Positions 47,270 through 58,997 of a stretch of DNA of 64,000 nt are shown piece after piece. The notes below the pieces were generated by a model. It made no database searches and had not been told where the DNA came from. It was given only the letters and a program-made list of their open reading frames with translations. Made by a program: the position numbers and the translations under genes. Every line of letters begins with the position of its first letter. Within the stretch, counting starts at the first letter, position 1. Origin of the DNA: Limnanthes douglasii subsp. nivea (Eukaryota > Streptophyta > Magnoliopsida > Brassicales > Limnanthaceae); contig JAUPFV010000003.1 in assembly GCA_036936605.1 (NCBI GenBank), positions 80,956,273 through 81,020,272 of the forward strand. The letters run 5' to 3'.

Positions 47270-47600
47270 ACCCTTTTCATGTAGATTAAAATGAGAAGAA
47301 TTTTTTTATTTTATACCTCATGTTGAGCAGAACTGTGTCAAGCTTTCCTTTTTGGAATGACCCTTTATAATGTCAAGGATCCATTTACAAAAGAAATAAC
47401 TTATGCTATTATGTCTAACAAAATGGTCGGGGATCTATTGAATTTGAGAAGCATTAGCAAGTATCACAACACATTATTGTCTTTTGTGTATCTTCCACGA
47501 TTTTAGGCCAGTAGTACCCTTGCAGTAAAATGCTTTTGTTTAACGCTTTGTAATCACAATGAACACTTCATTCTCCATCAAAGAGTGTCTCTGCTATAAA
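47270..47600 (-). pseudogene. Ty3/Gypsy integrase N-terminal scrap
   Basis: On the minus strand, frames read LLQGYYWPKIVEDTQKTIMCC then DTC, the H2C2 zinc-binding region of Gypsy integrase. After a break comes FFCKWILDIIKG, equivalent to the FxxWGxDIxGP block that opens the catalytic core. Several stops occur. No LTR or other domain is attached. Confidence 0.5.
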
Positions 47601-48630
47601 ACTACTTCATCAGATCTGAGCCATCTTATATAGGGTTCAGTATGTAATTGCTTGTACAATGTGTCACCTATCTAGACATACCTTGTTGACTTTATTTTTA
47701 TACATCTTGTTTCGGTGTGATTTTTTTTAGAGGCTTATTTTACTTCTATATCTTTTAGTAGAGAGTCTCGAAAAAAAAGTCATCTCCTTCTATTTTCAGT
47801 ACTCTAAAGATAAGACTATTGAAAAAAACTAGTTTAGTAGAATAATGAATGGTTTTTTTGTTGATAAAATAACTTTTGGTGCTAAATTTTCCTAAAATGA
47901 AAATATCCAAACATCGACAACTGTATCTTTTATTTTTTATATTAGTTCAAAAATAACTACATCAAAAGTTCTTTTTATATATTTATAGTAGCAATATTAA
48001 AACAATTGACTTTAAATTTGTTATTATTTTAAATTTTATTATTATATGAATTCTGTTTCATTAAACATAAAAAATAATTTTATATGTTACACATTTTCCA
48101 AATATGATTTTAATTCACTTGTAAACATAACTTATAGGGGAAACTATTTCTTCCATCATATTATTTATTTCATCCATATTTGAAAATAAACAGTCTTATC
48201 ATTTGGTTTTACCATCTTGCCCTCACTTTACCTTCTATTTTCTAATTTGATGTCACTATTCACTATGAAACATTTATACCAACAAACACATCATTGATCC
48301 AAATTAAAGCCAACATATATGATTTACTTCTAAAATTAAACCATAAAAAAAACCTAAAATTTCTTAAAGATTACTCATGGAAGAGGAAGACACCCAAACT
48401 AAAACATAACCAATCAACGAATAATTTAATCTTGTATTTAGTTTTACATTCATCTAACATAAAAATCTTTTTAAAAAAACTGATTTCGAAAATCTTGATT
48501 TTGTAGGTTCAATTCTGAAACAACTAATTTTGAGCCAACATTTCAGAATTAGGTGTTTTAAAATAAAAAAACACATCTAATTCTAAGCCAACATCTCGGA
48601 ATTATGCGTTTTTTATATAAAAAACGCATC

Positions 48631-49253
48631 TGTTACGGGAATAACAAGTTCTACCGCAATAAATTCTTTAACAATTTAGTCAAGAAAGAGGTAAGGAAAA
48701 AAAGATCCATTCATTCATAAATAGGTTCTCCCTATTTATAACGTTATGAGTTAGTGGGCAGTTACATATGTTCACACTTAGTGCTCCACTAACCCACTAA
48801 CGTCACTATCCCTATAATTTTGGAACAAGTAATTAAAACGGTTTGACTTAAGAGTCAAAACGTGCGTTACATAATAACTAAGAAAACGCCTAGTCTGATC
48901 TACACTTTAAGCCAAGCTGGGCCATTTCTTAAGCGCGATCAGATCTGCACCGGTTTGCAGAGCTCGAGCTCACTAATCACGTGGTCAACTTATCTTTTTT
49001 GATTTCACACTCAATCTTGATCATATGCTCATCACGTCCCTAATCTGGTTGATCAACTCTTCCCCTGATGTCTTTGAGCTGGATCTGCCTCCCATCTCAG
49101 TTTGCCTTCGAGATCGATCTGTCCTCGAGCTCGATCTGTCTTTGAGCTCGTCAACGCTATAGAGCTCGTCATTTTCTTTATTTCTCGCCCTAATCCAAGT
49201 TTGCGGTCCTCCTGCTCGTGCTCGTACTTACTTGGGGGAATCCTCCCTTATCA
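48631..49253 (-). repeat. 3' LTR of the Tat element
   Basis: This 623-bp LTR has TG and CA boundaries. A minus-strand TATAAATA lies at 48,733-48,740. It contains repeated GAGCTCGATCTG-like words. It is the left copy because the element is on the minus strand. Confidence 0.92.
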
Positions 49254-49268
49254 GGGCTCCCCCTGGTT
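49254..49268 (-). promoter_or_regulatory. Polypurine tract
   Basis: On the minus strand, AGGGGGAGCCC lies immediately before the 3' LTR start TGATAAGG. It is the usual plus-strand DNA primer site of LTR elements. Confidence 0.6.
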
Positions 49269-49642
49269 TATAAGTTAATTAAAAATATAAGTAAACCCTT
49301 AAAATGAAATATAATATTAATTAATTCCCACACATATCTGCGTGGTGATTGAATCATCTCGCTACTGCTTCTGTTGACACGTGTCTTTGATGTAACTGCG
49401 ACGGTTCTGACATCGCCGTTTCTTGGAGACAACATCTGGTGATTCAGTTTTTGGCACAACTTTCAAGCAATTAATGACGTCACACGCTTATTTGGAAAAG
49501 CGTATAGTCATTCAAATTCTTACTATATTCATTTCTTAGAGAAAATTACCAATTCGAAAACTATTTCGCTTCAACTTCGCTGGAAAAACCCTCATCATCT
49601 TCAACCAAGGCGCCTGCTATCACCTTCTTCAGTATCATTCAG

Positions 49643-49800
49643 GTAACTTATTTCTCAACAGATAAATACTTCTCATTGAACGTTTGGGAGAACCATAGAT
49701 TTTAGGTTTGTAACTTCTATCAGTAGGCTTTTCCCCAAAATCGAATCGATTTCCCTTACCAGCTATAATCATTCTGATTCGTATCCTGACCTCATTGCAG
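49643..49800 (+). other. Putative leader intron of the antisense ORF
   Basis: A CAG|GTAACTT donor and a TCATTGCAG acceptor bound 158 bp ending 14 bases before the antisense ORF's ATG at 49,815. This would be a spliced leader on the strand opposite gag-pol. Confidence 0.45.
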
Positions 49801-49814
49801 TTTCTAGAAAAACC

Positions 49815-52307
49815 ATGGCACCAAAAAGGGCAACGAAGACTAAAGCTGACAAAATTATGGAGCCCCTATACGAAGAAATCAACGATTTAAAAAACTAAGT
49901 ACACTAAGTTAGATGACGATAGAGTTGTCATCCTCAGGGACAGATGTAGCATCCCTGAGGATGTGACCATTAAGGCTCCTAGTATAGGCAAACACCATTA
50001 TCATACATAAAAAACGGAGACCTGCCTCTTTACTACCCTATTTGATTGGGGGCTAAGACTGCCGCTGCACGAACTCATTCGTGGTTATTTTAGTGTGCTC
50101 GACATCTGCCCTACTCAAATGTCTGCGAATGGTTGGAGGCTATTTCTTAGCGTGGTGCTCAGCTCACACTTGCTTAACACTGAAATATGAGTGACGGACT
50201 TGCTATCCGGCACTGACGTAACCAAAATGTCCAAAGCCCCTTTCTTTTATACCCACTTTAAAGGGGTTAAAAAAATTGTTGAACTCCCTTCCTCTGATAG
50301 GAACTGGAAGAACTCCTTTGTCTTTGTGTCAGGAAACTGGGAACATAGCACCCCCACCTTAAACCTTCAGCTAGAAAGAAAGTGGAAGAAAAATTGTAAG
50401 TACTAACAAGTTTGCAGGAGATAAAAATTTGTCTGATCCCTTGTAAATTAATAACTACTATATCTCTCTTTCTTTGAGGTGAACTGTCAAATCAGAGCTG
50501 GTGAAAGGAAGGGATACCGTTGAATTACGTAAATCCTTTTATCAGAGTCAGTAGTTTAGCTTGTGAAGCTTGGCAATAAGATCCTAAGAAACTTTTCACA
50601 CGGTACAACTACTTGAATTCAGGGCTGTGGTCGATTCCAGAGCTCATAATCGAAAAAGACGGAGAAGTGAGTATGGCGGAGGGTTCAGAAGCTACTATTG
50701 ATCGCATCAGGGCGCTTTTAGAGCAGAAGCTCTAAGAGAAGAACAATTCCGGTGTCTGGCTGGCAGTACCTCAAGTGATCCGAAAGGTTGGTGAAGCTGA
50801 GGATTCATCCTCTGCTCTTGCTCCTCTTGCGAGCAAGTAAAGAATGCTGTAAGAAACAAAAGAAAGATTGTCGAGCAATCTAAAAAAGAAGCACCTAAGG
50901 TTCTTAAAGCTTCTCAGCCTAGTAAGGCCGAACAGAAAGAGAAGAGGATGACGAGGAGACCCACTCTGGTTCACTAGATAAACGGAGGAACAAAAAGCGA
51001 AAGGTGATTGAGGATGTTGTTCCCTTAAACACGAGGAGATTACAACTGAGAGATGAAGAGGATGATGATGCTGAAGCTACTTCTGATGAAAAAGCATGTC
51101 CTCCCAACCAAACGACCACACAAGTTGGCGAGGAACATAATCCACGAGCTGTTGAGGAGTTGATTGATCTGGTGGGTAATGAAGCAGAAGATGAGAATGG
51201 GCCTCAGAAAAAGCAAACTGTGTCCTCAGCTCTTACCTACAAGACAAAGTAGCTGGTGCTCAGCTCCACTGTGGAGAATCTTCCACCCTCAGTAGAAGCT
51301 AATGAGAAGAACAAGGGTGGCGACAAAGGAGCTGGGTCTAGCCAGCAGAGGGCGCTTGTAGAAGAGCGACCACCAAAGATCAACATTCCTCGGCCCTCTT
51401 CCTACATGTTTAAGCAGCTTCGCAGGATCCCTGATTTATCGTATTACGACAAAATATCGATTCCTGAGATCATGCAAAGACAAGTAGAGTTTTCAATCGA
51501 GGTAAGAACCATGGAATCTGAAAATGTTTAGTTAAAGATTAAGGATATAAGTTTAACTTTCTCGCTTATATGCATCCACACCATAATTACTTCGTGCTAG
51601 GCTATCGAAATATATCCCCTGCTGAAGTGGCGACCATGGAAAAATGGAAAGCAAAAGCCATGGTTTTTGGCTCAGCTAAACACAGTACTGCAGAGGTCAT
51701 TTGCTTGAGGTATGCTTACACCTCGGCCAAGAACACCAAGCATGAGGCCATTGATGCAAAAAGAAAACTGGAGAAAATAGTCGCCTCATTGCAAGAGACT
51801 GTGAAATGCAGCAACCATAGGCTAACAGCTGTATCCGAGAACCATAAGTTGGTGTTAAGCCAAAACAAAAATCTGCTAAAGAGAAATGACGAGCTGCACG
51901 CACAAAGCCCAAACTTGTTGGACATGACTATCAGCCAGGCCAAGAGGATGGAGGAACAAGTGGAGCGAATTACAACTTTAACTACTGATGTGAGCAAGTT
52001 GACTAACCACCTGGAGAAGGAACGTGCACAGTTCGAACGAGAGCGGCAACAGTGGCAGACGAAAGTGGAAGCGGCTGCTGTAAAGAAGGAAACGCAGGTG
52101 TTTACTGTTGCTGCAGAGATGATAGCCAATGAGAACAGGAAGGCTATATCAGAGTTAGTAGTGTTGAATCCTGGTAGGAACCAGAGATCCTTGGCCTCTC
52201 TAGTCGAAGCCCCTGCACCGAGCTCGAGCTTAGCACCTCAGGCAACCACAAAAGCTAATACTTCTATTGATCCTACCGAGCTACTGCCATATGCTAGTGC
52301 TAAGTAA
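49815..52307 (+). pseudogene. Antisense accessory ORF of the Tat element (putative gypsy-type domain plus coiled coil)
   Basis: It starts MAPKRATKTKADKI in a good AACCATGG context. After early stops comes a Transposase_28-like domain (about 50,030-50,400): LRLPLHELIRGYF, CPTQMSANGWRLF, NWKNSFVFVSGNW. A probable intron runs from 50,396 (GTAAGTACTAAC) to an acceptor near 50,478. An acidic low-complexity part follows (51,004-51,252), then ALVEERPPKINIPRP and SYYDKISIPEIM (51,256-51,510). An open 245-codon stretch (51,570-52,307) is largely coiled coil (EEQVERITTLTTDVSKLTNH). Such antisense ORFs are reported for Tat/Ogre elements; their role is unknown. It converges on the end of integrase. Stops and frame changes make this copy dead. 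Confidence 0.65.
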
Positions 52308-52947
52308 CGGAAACTTACTTTCTGTTGTTTTGTTGTACAGACTTTCCTGTTGTTGTGTTTAAATTTCGAAGACCTCGTACTACCTGCAATACTTTTGTTT
52401 AATTATTTAAAGAATTGGTTAATTTTATGTATGATTTACTTTATGTGAATTAATTTGCACTATAAACGTTTGTGGAACAAATGTGGAGTATGTGTTTGCT
52501 GAGCTTTATGGAGATCCTTACAACCCCGAGCTCAGTAGGGCTCATTGGGTAACTTAGACAAATTGTGCCATAATAGCGTATTCGCGGTGAAGTTTCGTAG
52601 ACCCTATTGCGTAGTCTGTTTAGACTTGTTCTTTGACAAGCTTGCTAATATACCCAGTACAAAGTATAGGCACAATATGGCCGTTACGTAGCCCATAGGC
52701 GTGGCCAATTAGCTCGTTCATGTTTATAGACACTTAGTCTGGTCTCAATATGGTCCGTTGCGTAGCAAAAAATGGCGTGGTCATTGACCGATTCGCTGAT
52801 TGTAAGGATGAAACTTGCAAAAAACACACATTGGCGAAACCGTAACTTATATTGAAAAAAAATCAAAGATCTGTTCTTAGATGCCTCATTAAAAAACCTC
52901 CCCGCGCCATCAGAGAGGAAAAATAGTGCAACAATACAACTTAAATA
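52308..52947. other. Convergent spacer between the antisense ORF and pol
   Basis: About 640 bp separate the two opposing stop codons, and both transcripts would end here or overlap. A degenerate direct repeat of about 50 bp (CAATATGG...CGTTACGTAGC...GGCGTGG) occurs at 52,671-52,721 and 52,743-52,801. Confidence 0.5.
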
Positions 52948-54149
52948 TTATGGCGATACAACTTTAGGTGATTGACATTCCAAGGATGCTTGAGTGCACA
53001 ACCATCTTGATCTGCCAGTCTGTACGCGCCACGGTGTCCTGCTGAAAATGTTTGTGCATGGGTCCTCCCAATTTGGTCCTAGTTTGCCACGTGTTCCACT
53101 ATCGGATCCCTGAAATACCTTATTTAATACTAAATCTCCCTCTTTAAAAGAGCGCGACTTGAAAAAAGTATTAAAGCATCCCCCCATTAGAATTCTATAG
53201 TGTTCTGCTCGGACGTTTTCCTGATCTTGTTGCTTGTCTAATAGATCCAGGGAAGTTGATCTGGCTACAAAGTTTGCCTCCTCTTCGTAGTGCTCAAGTC
53301 TATGGCTTGTTACTATGATCTCTGCTGGAATAACTGCGTCTTCACCGTATACCAAAGCAAATGGTGTATCTCCTATTGTGGAACGAGGGGTTGTTTGGTA
53401 CGCCCATATCACATCTGCCAATTTGTCCGACCACTTACCTTTAGCCTCCTCCAACTTTTTCTTAAGCCCTTTTAGTAGTAGTCCTGTTAGTTACTTTGAC
53501 CTGACCGTTTGCTTGAGGATAGTGCGGGGTGGAGAAGTGCTAGAGAATCCCATATCGTTTGCAGAAGTTGGTAAGAATTAAATTTTGGAATTGTGGGCCG
53601 TTATCTGTCATTAGAATCCGTGGAATTCCATATCGGGTTAAAATTTGATTATGGATGAAATCATATACCTCATGGGCGCGCGTTCGGAACACGGCTTTAG
53701 CCTCAACCTATTTTGAAAAGTAATATACTACGACAATAATGAACGGTCGTTTTCCTGTGGCCATTGGCAAAGGACCCACCAGATCTATTCCCCATATATC
53801 AAATGGACATGGGACGAGGATGTTCTGCATAGGATCGTTGTTCAATGCTGTGTATTCGAATACTCTTAACACTTGTGACATTGTAATTCGAATTTTTTGC
53901 ATCACTTGCTAGCTCAGGACAATAGTACCCAGCGAGGAGAAAACGACAAACCAGTGTTCGGTGTCCACAATGAGCCTCTGCTTCTCTTGAATGTAGATCA
54001 GCCAGTATCGAACTGGCTTCCACGCGGTCAAGGCAGCAGAGCAGAGGTCGGGTTGAACTTTTCCTATGCAGGGTATTGTCGAGGACACAATATTTAGCTG
54101 CTCTGATCTGCAACGCGCGAGCTTCATTCTTACTTGTGGGAAAGGTCAC
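52948..54149 (-). pseudogene. Tat element integrase
   Basis: An H2C2 region (53,920-54,149) reads VLDNTLHRKSSTRPLL and GHRTLVCRFLLAGYYCPEL. The core (about 53,480-53,905) reads IWGIDLVGPLPMATGKRPF, MTDNGPQF and HFSTPHYPQANGQ, so the Asp, Asp and Glu-region blocks can be followed, with frameshifts. The C-terminal part (52,948-53,454) reads IWAYQTTPRSTIGDTPFALV and GKLGPNWEDP. This enzyme would insert the cDNA into the genome. Frame breaks separate the blocks. Confidence 0.85.
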
Positions 54150-54449
54150 ATGGTTTAAGTACTGAAAGTATGGAGTCCTCCAGTCGTCATCCTTAGTGAT
54201 TGAATTTATGGCTGTGGTTGTAGATATGAGCTCTATTGTAGGAAGTTGCTGGAGTAAGATTGTGGGATGCTCTCCCGAAGCTGCAGTCTTAGCTAAAGTA
54301 TTGGCTGCCGAATTATCCCTTCATGGGATCTGCTCATAGAACACAATGGTTAATTTAGACTCGTACTCTTTGAGTTTCACGAGATACTCCTTGATTCCAT
54401 CATGCCTGACATCCGTGTGCCTGATTAACCTCTAACTGAGAGTCAAATC

Positions 54450-56170
54450 TGATCTTAATGCTTCGAGCTCCACATATCAAAGCCAGATTCATGCCACAAA
54501 GGGCTGCCTCATACTCTGCGGCGTTATTTTTTACCAGGAAATTAAAGCGTACAACTTGTTTGATCTCCTCCTCTCTTGGAGTTCGAAGTATAATGCCTGC
54601 GCCCCCACCCGATGTAGAAGATGCACCGTCGACCTCAACGATCCAATGGTCGGATTTGATCGCTTGCTTGTCGTTTTTTCAATTTGTTCTTCTCTGGAGG
54701 AGGTGAACTCTGCTAAGAAATCAACAACTACTTTCCCCTTTATAGCTAAGCGTGGTTCGAAACGGATGTCATACTTTCCGAGCTCGATGCTCCACTTGGT
54801 GAGTGTACCAGAAACATCTGTCTTCTGCAATATTGTTCATAAAGGGAATATATTTCGCACCGTAATTACATGTCCTTGGAAGTATAGCCTTATTCCTCGA
54901 GCTATAATAACCAAACTCAAAGCGAGTTTTTCAAGGTTTAGATATCTTGTCTCCGCATCTGTTAGCGTTTTTCTTGTGTAATATATCAGACTTTGTATCT
55001 TATTCTGAGCGCGCACGTGAGCTGAGCTTACAGCAAATGATGGCACCCCCAGGTAAATAAATAGTGGCTCATCGGGGGCGGGAGCAGATAAAATCTCAAG
55101 GGAGGTGAGATATTGCTTGAGCTCGACAAAAGCTTTGTCACACTCTTCTGTCGAGGAGAAATTCTTAGGACCCTTCAACACTTCAAAAAAGTGGTGACTC
55201 TTGTCTGATGCGCGGGAGATAAACCTCGAAAGGGCTGCTAACCTTCCTGTAAGACATTGCACTTCTCTAACATTCTTTGGTGGTTCCATTTGTAAAATCG
55301 CATTTAGTTGTATGGGATCCGCCTCAATACCTTGTTGACTTAGCACATAGCCCAAAAACTTTTCCTTAGCAACACCAAACGAGCACTTATCCGGGTTAAG
55401 TTTGAGATTAAATCTGCGTAACAAATCGAAAACGACCTTTAATGTGTTTAGGTCCTGCGCTTCTTTATGGGTTTTAACGATCATATCGTCCATGTACACC
55501 TCTAAATGTTGTCCCAAGTAATCTTGGAAGATGTGATTTATCAATCGTTGATATGTCGATCCTGCATTCTTCAACCCAAAAGGCATAACTGTATAATAAT
55601 AGAGACCTCGCTCAGTTTGAAAGGTTGTGTGTTCCTAGTCGGATGGGTGCAGGCGGATCTGATTGTACCCCGAGTACCCATCCATAAAGGATAAAAATTC
55701 ACAACCCGAGGCCGAATAGACTAGCTGATCTATCCTTGGTAACGGGAAATCATCCTTAGGGAATGCTTGGTTTAAGTCGGTGAAGACCACACACACTCTC
55801 CATTGTCCGCTCTTCTTTTTTACCAGAACTGGGCTGGCTATCTAGATCGGGTACCTTGTCTTTTGGATATGCCCCAACCGGCTTAGCTTGGTTACTTCAG
55901 CCAATATAGCGGCCTGCTTTTCTACTGAAAAAGACCTGCACTTCTGTCCCACCGGTTTGGCACAAGGGTTGATAGCTAATTCATGGCTTATGATCGAAGG
56001 GCTTACTCCCGCGACATCAGCTGCCTCCCAAATAAAGAAATCTAAATTTTTTGCTAACAAAACTATAAAACGTGCCTTTGAGTATTGGGGCAGCTCCTTT
56101 CCCAACCGAAGCACTCTACTGTCAGTTATGATCGTATCCATAGTTGTAGTTTCTGCAGTAGCTGAATCCT
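54450..56170 (-). pseudogene. Tat element reverse transcriptase and two RNase H domains
   Basis: An RT N-terminal part (55,842-56,141) contains KPVGQKCRSFSVEKQAAI. The palm follows (FTDLNQAFPKDDFPLPRID, SFMDGYSGYNQI), then VYMDDMIVKT with the catalytic YMDD intact, and LGYVLSQQGIEADP (54,837-55,600). The RNase H (AETRYLNLEKLAL, TKWSIELGKYDIRFEP) is followed by a second, archaeal-type RNase H on another frame near 54,450-54,650 (WIVEVDGASSTSGGG, NNAAEYEA). The second RNase H defines the Tat group. A stop between HPSD and EHTTFQTE (about 55,638) and frameshifts near 54,830 and 54,630 break the frame. Confidence 0.88.
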
Positions 56171-56239
56171 AATTTTCTCGTGGACCGTCCACTGGGTCTG
56201 GCGTGGTTAGATCTAATGTTCCTGGCGTAACGTCCCCCT

Positions 56240-56640
56240 CGCCATTTAATTTTTATTGGAGAGGTTTGGATGGCCCTGTATCGTTCCTACTAAGCTGCCT
56301 ACCAGATATTTGATGCATTGTCGAAATGTGCACGGCGTTGCTTCCATCCTATGCAGCGATGGTCTTCCCATAATGGCATGGTAAGGGCTCGACGCATCGG
56401 AAATTAAGAACAGTGTTTTTAGTTCCTTCTCCGTAGCTCCATGACCAACTTTTACTAACAGCTCCACCTCCCTAACACATTAAAAGGTTCTTCCTTCGTA
56501 GCCGACCAATGTCTGCTGAGTAGGTCGGTATGGGGTCACGTTCTGCATACGATCAAAGATACTTTTGAAAATAATATTTGTCAAGCTTCCTCCATCTACC
56601 AACACTCAAGTTACCATTACTCCTCAAATATCTAGGGGGA
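56240..56640 (-). pseudogene. Tat element protease
   Basis: The frame reads VLVDGGSLTNIIF followed by LVGYEGRTF and SPYHAIMGRPSLHRMEA, the retropepsin layout of Tat elements, with DGGS at the active Asp. A stop lies in the middle (before VREVELLVKVGHG). Confidence 0.75.
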
Positions 56641-56859
56641 TAGTCAAAGCGTCTTCATATGGTAGACTGATACCTCCGAGGTCATCGTCGTTGAATGTGA
56701 GGTCGACTATTGGGTCTCTATAGTTTCGATACGAATTTGCATCTATGTCATACACGTCAAACTTGTTTTTAGCTCGTTTGTTTTGAACTGACCCTTGACC
56801 TACAGCCGAACTCCCCATTGATATGGTAAGAAGCCCCTGTTGCTTGTTAGCTTCTGGTT

Positions 56860-58335
56860 CTTCTCCATTGGACAGTTTCTCATTGTTTGGAGAACAAACT
56901 TCCTCACAGTGATTCGGGTGAGATCATTTGATATGCTGGATCAGCTCACCATTTTCTATCAAGCACTGAATCTCTTCTCTTAACTGCCAACACTCATCCG
57001 TCGAATGTCCATGATCATGAGGATATGCAGAGTAGTACTGATTGGATCGTTTAAATCCTGACACGGTCATCATGTGCGGATCTTGGTACTTTGTATGCCG
57101 ATTTGTTCGATCATAAATCACTGAGATGGCCTCAGTCAATGGGGTGAAACGCCTATTCGGTTGCTCGAGCTGCTAGGGTCTCCGGTTATAATCCCTTATT
57201 GGCTGCTCCTCAATCATTTTCTGTTATGTTCCACCTTCTTTAAAATCTGATTCGCGTCGTTCGGGTGACCCTCCCCTTCTGGCATCGTGGACCCTAATAA
57301 AGGTATCTGCCCTGGCGAGTAGGTCCCTCATGTTCTCAGTTGGGAACATAATGAGATCTGCATACAACTCCCTTTTTCGGTCGAGCCCCCGTTTCAGGGA
57401 GGCCACCGCTATGTTTTCGGTCAAATATGGAAAAGATTTCATAGCATGAATAAATCTTCTAACATAACTTTTAAGAGACTCACCTCGTCGCTCATAAAGG
57501 TCCATAATTGAATCTCGTTCACGCTTAAGCTCTTTGTTGCCAACAAACCTTTACCTGAACGCTTTCCACAATCCTGTAAGGCATAGATGGATCCTTTTCT
57601 AAGCTACTGAACTAATCCATGTCGTTACCTTTGAGGGTCATGGACATCTCTTGACATAACATCTCATCGTCGGGGTTGAAGGCCATCACCATGTTTCTGA
57701 ACAGCTCCAAATTCCTCTCTGGATCTCCCGTTCGATCATACGCTTGTATCCTGAATGGGTCAAACTTTCTCGGGAGCTCTTCTACTATGATTCTTATCCA
57801 CGCTCTCGCTTTCACCTTCCTTTTTTTCATGTCTTTTGGACAAACGATTCGCTCTGTTAACTATGCTTGCCTCCGGACCGAACAGTTGATGTGCCTTGCT
57901 CGTTCCCTTGATCTGAGCGGTCAGAGCATGAATAGCATTGTTCATTTCTGACATTGTGGTGCGCATGGCTTGTTCCATTACATCTCGTTCAAACGCTATT
58001 TTCAATTGTTCCTCCTGGAGATTCTAGATTATCTGCTCTAGTTGGAGGACCGCCTAGTCATCTGCTGGGATGGTTTCCATATTTCTGCGAGCCCCCGCTG
58101 CATCCGCCGGCTGATGGAGATGCACCTCTGCTCAGAAAATGACCATGGGCTGAATCGGTGGTTCCTCCGTCACCACCGCCGCTTAGGGTTACACGAGATT
58201 ACCCTCTTGAGGAGCTACATGACCGGAATGTAGGATGCCTCGTCCTCCTGGTTAACTTATAGCTCTTCTTCGATGTGTCGTTGTTTTGCTAGTTTCTTTG
58301 TTGTCTCTCTCGATTTCTGACCTTGTGACTACCAT
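56860..58335 (-). pseudogene. Tat element gag
   Basis: The likely start is MVVTRSEIERDN at 58,335, just inside the primer site. Recognisable parts are the gag core (57,224-57,505: ESLKSYVRRFIHAMKSFP, VAVASLKRGL-like text, LLARADTFIRV) and the C-terminal HGHSTDECWQLREEIQ (56,924-57,139). Upstream pieces lie at 57,612-58,005 (PRKFDPFRIQAYDRTGDPE). Gag would form the particle. Several stops and frameshifts. Confidence 0.8.
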
Positions 58336-58351
58336 GGTGATTGGTTAAGAA

Positions 58352-58370
58352 TTCCCACAGACGGCGCCAA
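58352..58370 (-). promoter_or_regulatory. Primer binding site
   Basis: On the minus strand TGGCGCCGTCTGTGGGAA begins a few bases inside the 5' LTR. The TGGCGCCG start is the form used by many plant Gypsy elements and pairs with a tRNA 3' end; I do not assign the tRNA. Confidence 0.75.
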
Positions 58371-58373
58371 ATT

Positions 58374-58997
58374 TGTTACGGGAATAACAAGTTCTACCAT
58401 AGTAAAGTCTTTAAGATTTTAGTCAAGAAAGAGATAAGGCCAAACAAGATCCATTCATTCATAGATAGGTTCTCCCTATTTATAACGTTATGAGTTTGTG
58501 AGCAGTTACATATGTTTACACTTAATGCTCCACTAACCCACTAACGTCAATATACCTATAATTTTGGAGCAAGTAATTAAAACGGTTTGACTTAAGAGTC
58601 AAAACGTGCGTTACCTAATAAGTAAGAAAATGCCTAGTCTGATCTACACTTCAAGCCGAGCCGGGTCATTCCTTAAGCGCGATCAGGTCTGCACTAGTTT
58701 GCAGAGCTCGAGCTCACTGATCACGTGGTCATCTTCTCTTCTTTGAGTTCACACTCAATTTTGATCATATGTTCATCGCGTCCCTAATCCGGTCGATCAA
58801 CTCTTCCCCTGATGTCTTCGAGCTCGATCTGCCTCCCATCTCTACTTGCTTTGGAGCTTGATCTGTCCTCGAGCTCGATCTGTCTTTGAGCTCGTCAACG
58901 CTGTAGACCTCGTTCTTTTCTTCACTGCTTGCCCTAATCCAAGTTCGCGGTCCTCCTGCGCGTGCTCGTACTTACTTGGGAGAATCTCCCCTTATCA
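58374..58997 (-). repeat. 5' LTR of the Tat element
   Basis: This 624-bp LTR has TG and CA boundaries. A minus-strand TATAAATA at 58,477-58,484 is the likely promoter for gag-pol. It is the diverged partner of 48,631-49,253. Confidence 0.92.

Larger units (their letters stand above)
48631..58997 (-). mobile_element. Full-length Tat-lineage Ty3/Gypsy LTR retrotransposon
   Basis: Two LTRs of about 624 bp, starting TGTTACGGG and ending CTTATCA on the plus strand, are bounded by a 5-bp target duplication GCATC (48,626-48,630 and 58,998-59,002). On the minus strand the order is 5' LTR, primer site, gag, protease, RT, RNase H, second (archaeal-type) RNase H, integrase, then a convergent ORF on the plus strand, polypurine tract and 3' LTR. 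The double RNase H and antisense ORF place it in the Tat group (Ogre/Retand-like). The LTRs differ at many sites (by eye roughly one base in ten to twelve), so it is an old insertion, and gag-pol is broken by stops and frameshifts. Confidence 0.93.

Noticed and set aside
51697..52129. Minus-strand frames of 71 and 137 codons inside the Tat antisense ORF
   Set aside because: They are shadows of the plus-strand coiled-coil frame; composition (Ser/Cys/Phe-rich) is that of a reverse complement of coiled-coil codons.
54556..54981. Plus-strand 141-codon frame
   Set aside because: It lies opposite the RT/RNase H coding blocks and shows no motif of its own.
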